64,000 nt of DNA from positions 1,798,001 through 1,862,000 of the forward strand of contig NC_064002.1 of the NCBI RefSeq assembly GCF_932276165.1, given 5' to 3'. Positions 44,500-57,850 of this stretch are shown in pieces. Numbering within the stretch: position 1 is the stretch's first letter; each line of letters begins with the position of its first letter. The notes beneath the pieces were generated by a model. It was not told the DNA's origin. It saw only the letters and a program-made list of their open reading frames with translations, and ran no database searches. The stretch is from Plutella xylostella. Taxonomy: Eukaryota; Arthropoda; Insecta; Lepidoptera; Plutellidae. Made by a program: the position numbers and the translations under genes.

Positions 44500-44880
44500 A
44501 ACGAAGCGCCCGTAGTCGAGCTAGCTGCTTATCTTAACTGATCACTGAAGTTAAGCAACAACTGGCACCGTCAGCCATTGGATGGGTGACCGATTTCAAG
44601 TGGTTATTTTCTGGACGCTTCCGTGATTCGTGGGTCCCGCCCGTTTGCTGCTTCGGCAGCAGTCGTTAAGCCTAGTCAGAGGCCTTCGGGTAGCTTGAAA
44701 ATCATCTGGCAGTCGGGTTGCCCACTTACCCGACAACTCTCTCAGCACAAGCTTGCTTGTGTTGGGGTCCACCAACCCGCACTAGGCCAGCGTGGTGGAC
44801 TAGACTACTACTAAACCCTTCCTTCATTGGAAGGAGACCCGTGCCCCAGCAGTGGGGACGTCATGGGTCGTAATGATGAT
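44500..44880 (+). mobile_element. 5S rRNA-derived SINE (complete copy)
   Basis: The head starts near GCGCCCGTAGTCGAGC and carries GATCACTGAAGTTAAGCAAC and CATTGGATGGGTGACCG. These words match the internal promoter half of 5S rRNA. A body of about 220 bp follows, then CCCCAGCAGTGGGGACG and an ATG-rich tail. ATGTTAGGAAC (44489-44499) and ATGTTATGAAC (44881-44891) form an 11-bp target duplication with one mismatch, which fixes both ends. Confidence 0.88.
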
Positions 44881-44891
44881 ATGTTATGAAC

Positions 44892-47800
44892 TAGGGTACT
44901 AAGTCTCTTCCTAATAAAACTCGGATAATACGAAAACGATTTAAATATCTACTTACTTAGCTCAACTTAACATAAGTCAGTGTTGAAACGACCAATAATT
45001 TTAATGAATTAAGCCAAATTAACTTAAATAACATGTTTATAATTGAAGGTTTACTTACAAATAAACTTCATACCTTCCTAATTTCCTATATATTCATAAA
45101 AACACGAACACTAAATAGGTACCTATATTGTTTTCACGATTACCAATAAATTGTGTTATTCTTGATATAAGTTTAACCCAATTATTATGAGAAAACATTC
45201 GACAACTTACGAAATTTTGCGTAAAAATATCGCCGTTACAAGAATGTCCAAAGAAAGGCAAAGATCACTTAGATAAGTATCCAATCCAACTTGGGTCGAC
45301 GTCTAGGGTGTAACTTGTTCCACATTGTACTTTTAAAAATACCCGCTTATACTTAGTTACATAATACATAATATTACACAACATAAAATATACCTACCTA
45401 CAACAATTAATATAAATTTAATATTGAGTCTTTCATAGATGCTCATCAGAATTGGGCATTATGGACCACTCCAAATCCTGCAAGATCCTAATCGGACATT
45501 TACTTTACAAAATGTAAAGCAATTTTTATTACGAATGACATCGCGCTTAGTTCTTCATTTCCCATTCATTTGTTTATTTATATGTCTTCATAAACACAAC
45601 GCAGAGTAAGCACATATGCGACTGATATTAAAGAAAATATCTTGCGAATGTGCGACGGAGCGAGAAACTCGTCTTGTACCGGAAAACCGCAACAATACAT
45701 AAGTTTGTACAAATGTAGGTACCCCCAGTATTGTTAGGTTGGTAGTGTAGGTACCCCTGGCGGCCGCGCGCTACCAACTTGAGAAATGTACAAGTTCTAA
45801 CAACACGGAATAGGAATGTAGGTATTGTTTATAAAGTCTGACGGAAAAGTATATTATTGCAAAGTTTGACGCGTGTATTATGCATGATGCCTAGCGTGGG
45901 ATCGGTTGACTTAGTGTGAGATGTCCCCCATATTGTTATTGCTATAATATGACACAAATAGACTGATTACGGTTTCAAACGCATAATACCCCGTTATTTG
46001 GGGCGGGCTTAAATGAGGCAAGGAAGACAATAATGTCAGAATTGGGATGCTGGTACAATATCGAAACAAAAGGTACCACCGGTATCTAGTTTCTGTGTAC
46101 GACATTCATACAAAGATAATTCAATTTTCTGTACAGATGAGCTTCTACGAAAGCTACACATACGTTCACCTACATCAATCTTGGCATAGTTGGACATGCT
46201 AATTAAAATTCTATCTTATGTCCACTGCAACAGGGGTTACAATAGGTTGCGCCGACATCGGGTCATGATATGATGTGATATTCTGATTCTTGTTACCTGG
46301 GAACAAGGCACACCTCCAAATGGTTTCCTTATCCAGTGTGTCAGGCTGTCAATAACACAATACGAGGGTCTTGTGGTGAGAAACTCCTTAGTTACAAAGC
46401 CGTTTAATAAATTAAATTTCGTGACTTCAAAACATATGAAGCTTACAGCGGTAGCCATTTGTTTTCAGTTTAATTTCAGCAGTATAGCGGCCAGTCTCTT
46501 GTGTACGACAGAGGCGGCAAATTGACCAAAATTTTATTTTTCGTTTAGTTTTTGTTATTATTATTTAATAAGCTTTATTATGCAAATTATTGTGTGATTG
46601 TAGTAAAACCTAAGTAGGTACCTAATAATATTAACACATTTATTTCAGCTTAAACCATAAACATTGATTGATTGAAGTACCTAATTTGTTAATTTTATTA
46701 TCATTCAAACTACACCACCAAATTTGTCCTTTTTTTGTCCGGTGAAATTAGGAATATATATATTTTTTGCGCGATGGTTAAAATTGAAATAATAGCTTTT
46801 TGCTTACATTTTCCATACTAACAGCAAGATTGCAAGTTGGTATACTTTACATCATGTGGCATAATCTACATAACATCAAGTAATCACAGTGCGCTGGCCA
46901 CCACATACCAGCCGCCAGCACCTCAATTATGGCTCCGTCTGTGCCTGTATTATCATTAACCTAAAAAGTTGGCATACATGAAAGGAGTAAAATATGTTGA
47001 TGAAGATGATGATAATGAGTATTAACACTTAATACACAATACACAAATAAAAACCCATCATTTTGGATAACAAACTAAGTAGGTACCTTACTGAAACACC
47101 TTTGAAAATTCTTAACTGGCTGTGAAAAAAACTCGCTGTAATTTCCATTTTATTTTCCTTTTAGCTCTATTGAGGGTGATCCCATAATCTAATTTGGATT
47201 AATTCGAACAAAGATGCCAGCTTTATGGGGTAATATAAATGCAAATGGCTTATGTATCCCTCACCTCTCGGTTAAGATGTAAAGTCAATGTTGAAATCTT
47301 GTTTGCGATTGCCGATATAATAGGTAATTTACTCGTATAATAATATGTAAGAACATACATATTTATATGAATATGCCAGAAAATAAATCGGGTCGGGTGG
47401 TTTTTAGCGCCACATTGGTAAGAAAAATGTTAGGTATTTATCATGTGGCCTTAAAATAAAATGCATTCTATATAGATAGGTTTCTTAAATATAAAAAGGC
47501 TTATAACATGTATAAACCATTGTAATCTACATAGAATATTTTTATTTTTTATTTATTTATTTATAGGTAATAATACACAAGAAAAAGACAAGCTTAAGGA
47601 TACTACAATAATCCTAATCAAGGAACATAATACTCTCTACCGAGATTTATACCTTCTAATACAGACAGTGACTTTCCTTCTGAAATTATTATATGCCCTA
47701 TTGCCTTATTTACTAAAAAGATAATCATACCTCGTATCTACTCTGCGTTAGCGTCATGCCTTAATTACTGTAAAAAAACTTTCCACAGACATTAGTCTAA

Positions 47801-49937
47801 TCTATCCGTAGCAAAGAATGAAATTATTCTTCAGTTGAGCTCACTTTGAAATAATTAGAATGGGTGGATATGAATATTATGTACTTAGCTATGTATGTAA
47901 TGTAGATAGATAACTACGACTGATGATCATTATGAATGTCTGTCAGATTATCGCAATATTTTTTTTTATAAAATGTACTTATATGCATTTACCCATTCTA
48001 TCTCTAACTACATGACTAGCTGATACCTACATAAATATAACAAGGTACACCTACAGATATCCATATTGCGATATCAATACATTTTATTCAATGCTATAAG
48101 TTGTATGAACTCTGGCAAGATTTTATCTATATCCATATCTATTTTATGTTTATCTTTTCTCATACCTATTTAACAAAGACCTATACAAATATGATACAAA
48201 ATGCTTGGAGCCTGCGTGGATCAGATACACCGTGGCCATTCAAACTTCGCACAATAAGATTGGTAATCATCGTACGTCCATTGTGATTGGTTTTGTTGTT
48301 ATTTTCGCCATATCATCGGCATATTCTCTCTCATAAATAATATCATTTTTATTCAATCTTTTCTGAAAAATGTAAGATTGAATTCACGCAATAACGCAGT
48401 ACGTTTATTTATAAACCCTATGTCAACAGATCTTAACTATGCAAATATGGCGTCACGGTGAACGATTGTGAAATGAAAAACGCCGCGTCGCGCCGCCCGC
48501 CCGCGTTCACACCCGACGAATGTACAGATTACTGTTTTATGCTCGTGAAAATAAATACAATACAATTTAAAACATTGAATGCAATTTAACTTATTGAAAA
48601 GGCATAACTCATGAGCTCATGACCCTGAAATATGAAACAGATATGAATGTATGTATGTTGGATACATAGAACAACGCGGACTCGGGTGTGGATAAGATTG
48701 AGGTCACGTCATGATGGTTTTTACCAGTTAACCTTTGGTGATGTCGAGGAAGTCGTTACAGTTTAGTTAGGTAATATAACTGTATATTATGATATACGTT
48801 ATATTATTTACTATAGATTGTCTCAAACTAAACGCAAACAAACTTCCTGAACTACTGAATGGAATAGTTAGTTCGCTTGAGGTAAACTCGCCCTAATTTG
48901 CATGAATTTATTCGCCCTACCGACCTCGTTAGATAAAAAAAAACCTTTTCTTTTCCAGCAACAATGTGCGTCAGTTTAGTTACTGAATGAAGATTGCTTT
49001 TACTTCGTAATCCTCTTACCAATTTTACTTTTACCTCATGGTGCTAAATACACAGGTAAACAAAATCTTAAACAAGCCTTTTTGCTCTACAAACCGGATT
49101 TTCTTAAAACATACAAAACAACAGATTTTAGTATATTAAAATAACACCTTGTGACAAGATCTCCTTTACATGGTGACAAAAATCAGTCTAAACATCGAAT
49201 ATGTGCCGTTAATTTGCCATTTTCTCTAACCTTGCCTTTGAAGGTGCTCCGTTTCCAATATAAAAAAATTATTTGTATCAAAATTGTTTCAGCCGATTTC
49301 CCATAAAAGAGTAGGTAACAGACAAACAAACTTTCGCCTTTACGATATTACTGTGACACCTATTTCACGGGCGTCGCAGACTGTAGCATAGATAGATAGT
49401 GTACATTAGCTATTGTGCTCCAAACTTAGTTGTTATTATCTACTCGGAGTTCCAACTTCTTGTTGGCTCAGTCGATAGAGCCGGCAGGTTAGTGTTGTTT
49501 GCAGAACTGCTCATATTTTTGTCCATTGCAAACAGTGACCCAAATAAAACAATGTTACAACCGGCTCTGTGCACTGAAATGAAGTTTTTATTAGTATATT
49601 TATTTTTGTTGTAAAATAGATTTATCTTAACGATCGCCAAAAGATATTTTGCCATTTTGAAAGAACTGTAGTGAACTATTGAAGAGTGCTAGGAGTTTTC
49701 GCTTAATTTCAGTCATTAATTAATAATCCTTTTTAGGCTACAGTCGATATAGAAGAAAAAAAAAATCATAAAGACAACTTGAGAACCTCCTCCTTTTTAC
49801 GAAGTCGATAATACAGTACCTAGCACTACATTAAATAAATAGGTACAGGATTGACCTAGCACTCATTTTTTTTAACTACTTATATACCTACCTATAAATA
49901 AATACAGTAAGTACTTACGTACAATTTAGATCACGTA
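44892..49937. other. Five kb without a recognisable gene
   Basis: AT-rich, with no convincing frame on either strand. A SINE tail scrap (gtgagatgtcccccatatt) lies near 45917-45936, and a GC-rich patch (ccgcgtcgcgccgcccgcc) near 48483-48510 could be a small CpG-rich element. A poly-T/A rich patch lies near 47545-47575. Confidence 0.4.
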
Positions 49938-50120
49938 CACTCACAGGCAATGAAAAGATTCCACTGAGAAAAGCACCAAATTGCTCTTTAACGGAAAAGG
50001 CTATCTTAATTATGCCTTCTGCAACATTGAAGTAAATTTAACAGAGCATAAGCATATGACCAATATGAATTACGGTAATATTTTGTACAAATGTTAAATG
50101 AAATGTTTGACACACACAAA
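49938..50120. mobile_element. CACTCAC-type MITE lacking its right end
   Basis: Starts CACTCACAGGCAATGAAAAG after TA. The interior 'tgccttctgcaacattgaag' matches 25887-26128. The right terminal repeat is not found, so the limit is approximate. Confidence 0.6.
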
Positions 50121-50798
50121 ATGTCGTTAAATTTTGTTATTGTATAACAATATAAATCTAGAAATAAGAACAAAAGACACTGATTGCTTTGGAAAGTGTG
50201 TCGTTGACACGGCCATTTAACTAGACAATAAAAAAGGTTGTAAAAATAAAGCGGTCCTGTAATTGCTCTACAGTATAAAATATAGCTACCTACTACCTTT
50301 ATCCATCAATCAGGCAACCAGGCAGAAAAGGATCGGTGTTGTATGTTTGTCCTGTGTTTGAAGTATATATGCATCATAAATTAATAATATAGGGTGTTGC
50401 AAACTTGTAATAGTCGGTACAGCATGCTGAAAGAGGATGATTCAAGTGATAATTCTAAACTAAATTTATTCTACGACTTGGAAAATTCAAGATAAATTAT
50501 TTTAATTCTCAAGAGAAACGGCACGGTAACAATACGTTTTAAGAATGAGGTAAGTACCTATAAAATAAAACACAAATAAATTTGCGCTAACCCAAAAGAA
50601 GATATTATTTCAAGAAATGCAGAATACACAATACTTCATAGGTGAACTAAATAATAAAACCGCACAACTTGAAATGGTCGTCATAAATTCCTATCCGAGA
50701 TGGCTGAGCCACACGAGGGTTGCTCTAGCTCCACAAAAAACGCACAAATAAGAGCTTTCACGCAATCTGTGCATTTGACGCTGCGTACAGGGCCCTAA
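50121..50798. other. Non-coding stretch
   Basis: No gene. A single 'tatagggtgttgcaa' MITE end at 50390. Confidence 0.35.
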
Positions 50799-51006
50799 GG
50801 CCTGGGTCTCCTATTTTATGCTATATGCGGCGTCCGACTTTGACGTAAACGTTTCGATCAACGTCCTATGGCCTACCTACGGCGTCTACGCGCCAACGTC
50901 GGCGTGTGAGGGAGACCGCATCAGTACATTTCTATAGTGAGCATCGTGACGCGGCCTACGGCTTGACGCTGGACGCGAACTACGGCGTAAATAGGAGACC
51001 CAGGCC
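50799..51006. mobile_element. PIF/Harbinger-type MITE
   Basis: 208 bp with ends GGCCTGGGTCTCCTATTT and the mirrored AAATAGGAGACCCAGGCC, flanked by TAA on both sides (50796-50798, 51007-51009). It has no coding capacity. GG-start TIRs and TAA targets are shared with the Harbinger element at 26529. Confidence 0.75.
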
Positions 51007-51018
51007 TAAGTGCGAGTT

Positions 51019-51152
51019 TTTTCACCTATCGAGAAGTGAAATCGAAACGCAAATGTATGGCGCTGGAGACACGCCACCTAGCGGTAAGTAGCTGTACTAG
51101 CTCCGCGACATACAAATCTGCGTTTTCGATTTCACTTCTCGATAGGTGAAAA
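51019..51152. mobile_element. Fold-back MITE
   Basis: The left arm TTTTCACCTATCGAGAAGTG… is mirrored at 51118-51152, with about 36-bp arms and one single-base gap. It abuts the Harbinger-type MITE. Confidence 0.7.
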
Positions 51153-51525
51153 ACCTGCTGCAATCTTCCATGTATGATAAATATCCATCGTTGGGCGTTC
51201 GTTGGGCCGATCTGTACGCAGCTTAACACACCGAGATAGAGTCGTGGTAAGTGATACAGCGTTCTGAAACTTAGTTTTTTGTAGGCTAGAGTGAACCCAC
51301 GGTTTACGGTCGCCACGCAATTATTCGATTTTACTGTCTTAATGACCTACTGAAGCTCCACCGCCATACTTGGATAGGTTCTGTTCTGCTTCATCGCGTC
51401 GTCGTAAATGCCCATAATGTCTCCATGCGGTGTCCCGCCTTACTGAAGAAAAATATAACTAGGTATGTACTATAAATAATCATTATTATAAAGGCCTTAG
51501 TACGCTGTGGCCCAAACTGGCTCAC

Positions 51526-51570
51526 TTCCCGTCATTGGTATTGTATAATATACAATACCAATGACGGGAA
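51526..51570. repeat. Perfect 45-bp palindrome
   Basis: A 22-bp arm (51526-51547, beginning TTCCCGTCATTGG) and its exact reverse complement (51549-51570) flank a single central A. Confidence 0.85.
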
Positions 51571-51588
51571 TGTATATGTCGCAGGCAT

Positions 51589-51719
51589 CTGGTTGAATCT
51601 CCTTTTTGGACGCCGAACGTTACAATCAACGACTTGACGAGTTGTCCTTTACTCAAACAATTGAATAGCGCCATCCTATGAACGTGCTAGTGATTAAACC
51701 AAAAAGGAGATTCAACCAG
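51589..51719. repeat. 131-bp inverted-repeat unit
   Basis: CTGGTTGAATCTCCTTTTTG… (51589-51609) is exactly mirrored at 51699-51719. It may be a very short MITE. It follows the palindrome by 18 bp. Confidence 0.7.
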
Positions 51720-51921
51720 CTTCTTACTAGTGGCGCACACTTAGCGAGCAATCGGGAAGTTGTCGGTTTTGGGCACACTTCAAAGGAATCAATCGGAATA
51801 AGTGCTTGCATTGGTCCATTGTACACAATCCTGTAATCCTAGTAAGTAGTAAATAAATAAATAGACTTCCATCGCAAGTGGTCAATGAGCCCTGCGGTAT
51901 TGTCTCAAAGGTTTTCTCATA

Positions 51922-53172
51922 AAGAATAACATACTTTCCAAAAACCAATATGGCTTTCAAAACGGAATCTCCACAGAAGATGCTATTATAGCTTTGACCG
52001 AAGATATAATCACGAACCTAGACAGGGGCAATAAATGTGTAGGGGTCTTTCTCGACCTGGCAAAGGCCTTTGACACCGTGTCTATGCCTATTCTCATGGA
52101 TAAGCTTTATGCCATTGGTGTCAGAGGTTCACCTCACGCGCTCTTTGCTGACTATCTATCAGAACGTCGGCAACAGGTCAAGCTCGGCGAATGCGTAAGT
52201 GACTCAAAAATAGTATCGTTCGGGGTTCCGCAGGGTAGTGTCCTCGGCCCCACTTTATTTCTCATATATGTAAACGATCTCTGCAATTACAATCTAAGAA
52301 ACTGCAATATATACACATACGCCGATGACACTGCCCTTATTTTTCAAGATAAATCCTGGGAAAGCTTAAAAGTCACAACTGAGGCCGGAGTAAGTCACGT
52401 CTGCAACTGGCTGAGGAAAAACTTGCTAACTCTTAATGTGAATAAAACCAAATTTATACCCTTCACGATTCGCAAAAATACTTTACCCAATTCTGATTTT
52501 TCTATTAAAGTACACACTTGTCAAAACCCGAACCAAAATAACTGCTCCTGTGACAAAATTGAAATGGTGACCGATATTAAATATTTAGGAGTAATAATTG
52601 ACCAACACCTCACCTGGAAAAAGCACATAAATATTACATCTGATAGGGTTAGAAAGCTGATCTGGGTGTTTAAGAAGTTAAGGAACGTGGCCGATTCTAA
52701 GCTCCTAATATCTACCTATAAAGCTCTGGCGCAATCTGTCCTATCATACTGCATACCAGTTTGGGGTGGAGCAGCTAAGACCCATTTTATAACGGTAGAA
52801 AGAGCCCAAAGGGCTCTAATAAAAGTCATGACATTTAAGCCAATGCTATTCCCAACTTTTGAACTGCATAATACGCACAACCTTTTAACCACGCGCCAAA
52901 TTTATATTATACATACTATTTTAAGAAAGCATAAAACCCTTACATTTTCTCCTCAGCATATGCTTAAACGAAGAAACGATGTTGTTTGTAAAGTACCTGA
53001 ACGTAATACAGAATTTGCCAAAAAACATTTCATAAGTCAATCATCAACAATATATAATAAATTAAACAAGAAACTTAAAATTTATCCAATGACAACAATC
53101 GAAATAAAACGAACCTTACCATGTCATCTAATAAAATTGTCTTATGCGGAAACAGAAAATCTTATTAATTAG
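51922..53172 (+). pseudogene. LINE reverse transcriptase fragment (copy B)
   Basis: Starts inside the RT at KNNILSKNQYGFQNGISTED (first codon after a stop at 51919) and stays open to a TAG at 53170. Motif A FLDLAKAFDTVS, GVPQGSVLGP and catalytic YADD (52318-52329) are present, then the thumb region with KYLGVIIDQHLTW and a PVWGGA motif. The fingers and the endonuclease are lost by 5' truncation. There is no internal stop. It is similar to copy A in every block. Confidence 0.85.
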
Positions 53173-53177
53173 ATAAA

Positions 53178-53178
53178 C

Positions 53179-53263
<85 letters not shown>

Positions 53264-53264
53264 C
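53178..53264. repeat. (CA)n microsatellite in LINE 3' UTR
   Basis: Long pure CA tract starting just after the RT stop codon, in the same relative position as in copy A. Confidence 0.9.
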
Positions 53265-53620
53265 ACACTTAAGCACTCTAGTATATTTATTTTGTATTAA
53301 CTAAACATTGTTAAATAATTTTAAATTACTTAATATTTACTGTTAAAGTCTTTCAATATGTTAAAGATTTGAATTGCTTAAAGTTATCTTCTGTTATATC
53401 TCTAAATTCTATACTTTAAAGTTAAACTTATTTCTAAGTATTTACCGTCTAAACTAATACCTACTTGCTTTTATATTGTCCTGGTGGATGAGCGGGGTAC
53501 CTAGTAAGACAGGCTACCGCCTAGTACAAGGGCCCTTGCCACTTTTGAATGTAATGTGTTTATGACAATAAACTATTTTGATTTTGATTTGATTTTGATT
53601 TTGATTTTGATTGTGTAAAC

Positions 53621-54874
53621 ACCAAGTTGTCGTGCAGGCCTATTGTGCAATTAAAACAATAACCAACCTTTAAAAAAACCCCGACACTAAAAGAAACTCT
53701 TGAAAGACTAAGCTAGGGTATTTACGATGACTGAGTTAGAGCAAGACGGGAAATACCTACGAGCATAATGCCTAGTGTCTACACTAGGAGTGAAATAATG
53801 TTGAGAATGTGACTCCCAATCAAAACTAGCTGGATCTAGACTTGAACCAGGCTACATATTCGACAGGAAATGGACTTCGTTTGAAATTGAAGGCTTAACG
53901 TTTTATCTCTCGTAGTTCCCAGTGGGAGTTATTTTAAAAGCAAAGTTTGTGATTTCCGATGCGGGAAATAATCTGCTCGGAATGGTTTTCGGCCGTACCG
54001 TGTGTGTATCGATTTTGCGTGTAAAGTTGCAATGTAGCAAAAGCAAAATTTCTGTTTAAATGCGTTAAAGTTAATTTAAAATTTTTAACAGCCGAAGATA
54101 AGCGGAGGAGACCCTCTGAACGTTTGGGGTGCCATAGGACTGAAACAAGTAAATTTTTTAAAGGCTAAATAGTATGTAGGGATATCTAACACACGTTGTG
54201 GAAGATATGTTCTAAAATGTTTAATTGGTAAGAAAAATTACCTTTCAGTTTTAGGACCAACGATTTTACACACAAGTTATGATTTTCGTTGCCTTTGTTA
54301 GTTAGCTACAGTAGTTTTACTTAGTACTTTCTCTCTGGCTTTCGACTCTGGGTCTCTGGCTGCCAACGTGAAATCATGCATATTTTTAAATCATTTTCAT
54401 ATCATTTGACCGTTTTTTTTATTTGGTCCAAAGAAACAGCCCGTAACTTCCATTCCATTACGAACAGCGCCGGGGAGGGCCCAACAAAGCGCTCCTTAAG
54501 CGTACAGTAATTTAAGCACTTTGAAAATGTTGTGAAACTTCGCCATTTTCGTGACACTCGCCGAATCACAGACAACTTTAGAACTGTTAAGGGCAATACT
54601 CAGGATATGTAAATAGGCTACTTCAAAAAGCAATCACATTTTGTAAGTGGCTTTTACGTAGCCATTCCTATCTAGGAGGGATATGTAAACAATTGATAAT
54701 TTTCCACAAAATATATCATATTACCTTACAAGAGTAATCTTGAAATTTAAAAAATATAAATGGCTCCTCCATTTCAAGTTTTTTTTTTCAAATAAATATA
54801 TATTTAGGTATTTTACACTATGTGGGGGTTTTATAACCATGTTTTCAATCAATAGCAAACGCGCCAATAACGAT
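53621..54874. other. Non-coding stretch
   Basis: No gene recognised. Confidence 0.4.
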
Positions 54875-55046
54875 GTCGATTCTGAAGGCAATAAACTTTT
54901 ATTTTAACATTTCAGTATGTCAAACTTTAAAAAACAACTTAAAAAAACGGTAAATAAGATTTATGGCAACTCCCATCGTCCTATTTTACTAAAGAATTTA
55001 AGGTTTTGACATCACTAAATATTGAATTGGTGCCTTCAGAATCGAC
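54875..55046. mobile_element. Small TIR element
   Basis: GTCGATTCTGAAGGCA at 54875-54890 is exactly mirrored at 55031-55046. The 172-bp unit is non-coding. Confidence 0.6.
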
Positions 55047-55394
55047 CTCATTATATGTCCTCCCCTTAAATCGTTTTCATCTCTTCACTCCATAAAGTTT
55101 GGTCTCTTTGATACCCGCCTACCTTCCCAACTTGGTAATGGTATTGTTATAACATCAAGAAGTGCAGATTTCACGCCATCAACATTACTAATACATAATA
55201 AAATTATTATATTTATGTAGGTCTCATATAGTCTATTATAAAATATATATCATTATCTCAGGTATATAAGTTTATAGACTTAGTTTGTAGGGACTTATAA
55301 TATAATAACTAAATCATTATTTTAATTTTTCCTTTAGAATTCTTTAGTACACTTGACCCCTCTATAATCAAATCAAAATATCCTTCCACTCTAA
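55047..55394. other. Non-coding stretch
   Basis: AT-rich, nothing recognised. Confidence 0.4.
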
Positions 55395-55523
55395 GGTGTC
55401 TTGAAAAAATCGCTTTAAGCGATAAGACCGCCATTTTTTTACATATTTGTTGGTATTTAAGTTTTGTAAGTTTCTTTTATGTGTGTGTTCAAATAAAGAA
55501 TATTCTATCTATCTATCTAAAAT
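55395..55523 (+). mobile_element. LINE 3'-end fragment (GATA-tailed type)
   Basis: Contains cgctttaagcgataagaccg, 'gtgtgttcaaataaagaata' and a (TCTA)n tail. It is the clearest of the four fragments of this type. Confidence 0.55.
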
Positions 55524-57764
55524 AATAAAAATGTGCAATACTTGAGGACTTCGCCCGACTTCGAGAGGTATGGGTTCAAATCAATAGAATAGTAGGTATT
55601 TGAACATTTGAATTTAAGTTTGGGGGTTTCCGCTCTAAAATTCTAAATCACATAGGTACTGTCAGTTTCACACCTGAGAACGTCAGAAGAACTTGAGTAT
55701 GGAATGCTGTGATATTCAAAAATAAATCGCTGAGGAGGACTTTTATGCAGGTAAAATTTAATTACTCCAGTGAGAAACTGGGCCTTATATCACCTTTTGC
55801 CTAAATTAGACAGTATTCTCATTAGCAAATGCATAGAGTGCGGAAGCGGCCCGTTCCCGCCGATCCCTATCAGGCCCTACATCACTAATTCATCAACTAC
55901 TTTATAATTAATCCAAAATGGCCGTCCGAAGTGGCCCGGCCCAGTCGGCGGGGCCCCGTATAGAGAGCCCTACTGACACCAAATAGGCGCCAGTAGGCGC
56001 CCACAGGGCTGAGCCTAATTTACTGAAAAGTATTGCAAGCCAGGACCTAGCGACCTGGAAAATCCAATTCAGGGCCGAAATGCTAGGTACTTCATAAAAT
56101 CGTATAATATTGAAAATGGAAAATCGGCGTGGCGGTATTATGAATAAGTAGATAAATGAGTATCTACATAAGTCTGAGGAATCGTGGAGATTGTCATATC
56201 AGATCCTGAACTGAATTCAATGTTTAAAAAAAATAATGTACCTACTTATTAACAAATAATTTATGTAAAACACTGATGGACAAGATAACTAATAACTATA
56301 TAGGTTTTAATTTTATTACTAATTACCACGAAAGTTGACCAAACTTTTCCTTAGTTCGTAGTTACTTTGTAAGCTTCGTAACAAGTTTTACAAACTGCAC
56401 TGTTACTTTTAGAAATATGTACAACTACTTAAATGATATACTTATCTACGTAAATGGTATACGTAGGTATGTTGCGTTTATTTTTCTAACTGAACTACTG
56501 AATAAAACATCATCAAATAAAAATCACCGTGGGTTGAGTAAATAAATTCTCCATTGTATTGTGAAGACGGTTCTTCAACAAATCTCAATTTGAGCTAGAA
56601 TCTAGACTTCACGACGACTGGCAAAATATAGGTCACGGCGAGTTACTTAGCACTTTGAGTTTTCACAGGTTTCACTAGTTAGATGGAAATATAACAGATG
56701 ACTTATAATAAGGATAAAGTACTTAAAATAACCAAGCACAAAAAATAAAACCAAATTTGTATAGTTTTTTTCTTTAAAAAGACTGAAGAAGGTGCTTCTG
56801 CTACTACTTTAAGTACCTAGTATTTTTTTTGTACTTTATACAAAATTTTAAAAAAACTAAGAAACTGTAGTAGATGTATTTCATGCTAGCCGAATTGAAC
56901 ACATTGAACACAGGTGCCCCTCTCATTGAGGATCACTCACTCATAGAGACAGAATGGCGCAGCAGGGCCCTTTACATGCCTATCCAACAGCTTGTATCAT
57001 TTTCATTTTCCGTACATCAGGTGATTCTATGACGTATATAGTTGGTCCCAGCCGGGAATCGAACTTGTGTAGGCGTACACATCCTGTAACATAACAAGAT
57101 GTTGTCAGTTTATAACTCACAGCCGTACTGAATTATTATTCATGAACTGAAAATCTAATTACACTGATGTAGGTAATGTGATTTTGGCTGACTTGAGTCA
57201 CCCACTTGCGTGAGCTTGTTAATGGAAACCCAGCATACATAGGTACTACAGTGAAACCTGAGTAACTGGGACCTGGATAAGAGCTAATCTGGATAACCTA
57301 TATATTTCTGGGAGTCATGCTGAGATCCCAGCACTTTAGCACTCAATTATCTCTATTAGTGGGACCAAGGAAACGTCTGTCTATATCTATTCTGGGATTA
57401 GTTATCTTAAGTACCTATAATAATTATATTTTTTTAATGTATCATTTTACGGAGCTGTCTGGATGTCTCATAAAGACTCAAAAATAATTTGATCAGTAAA
57501 CAATCAGAATCGCTATAAACAACCTCGATCATTTATTAAATGTGGCTACACTTTTAACTTTAGGCGTTTCATTTGACACTTTTGCCTGAGACCTGACAGA
57601 AACGACAAAAGTTATTTCATCAAAATCTCAGTTCAAAAATATTGAGTTCAAACGCAAAGTGCAAGTCAGGGTCACCAACGCCGAGGGTTTCGTACAAAAT
57701 TCAGTTTAGTTTTATTTGTAGCTTTTAAAAGTTTTGCGTGAGTAGATAAATTGAACGAGTACTC
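55524..57764. other. Non-coding region with a GC-rich patch
   Basis: No coding sequence. The 55850-56080 stretch is GC-rich and contains the doubled word ggcgccagtaggcgcc. A tRNA-type B-box on the minus strand (TTCGATTCCCGGCTGGGA, 57046-57063) marks a SINE-head scrap. 'cagtgaaacctgagtaactg' near 57249 resembles a pogo-type MITE end. Confidence 0.4.
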
Positions 57765-57850
57765 TTTATTAGAAATATATAACAATTTTACATGACAACA
57801 AGAACAAGAGGCAGTGTTATCGCTTAGAGCGACCTCTTACAGACTTTGGA
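57765..57850 (-). mobile_element. LINE 3'-end fragment (GATA-tailed type)
   Basis: The reverse complement reads gtcgctctaagcgataacac…aataaagagtac, matching the family of the 3781 fragment. Confidence 0.4.

Larger units (their letters stand above)
51922..53620 (+). mobile_element. CR1/Jockey-type LINE, 5'-truncated copy B
   Basis: Open RT frame from 51922 to 53172, then a (CA)n tract, a 3' UTR with a GC-rich 'gcggggtacctagtaagac' segment, and a (GATTTT)n tail ending near 53617. The same order is found in copy A at 13.4 kb, with diverged sequence, so the two are related subfamilies. Confidence 0.82.
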
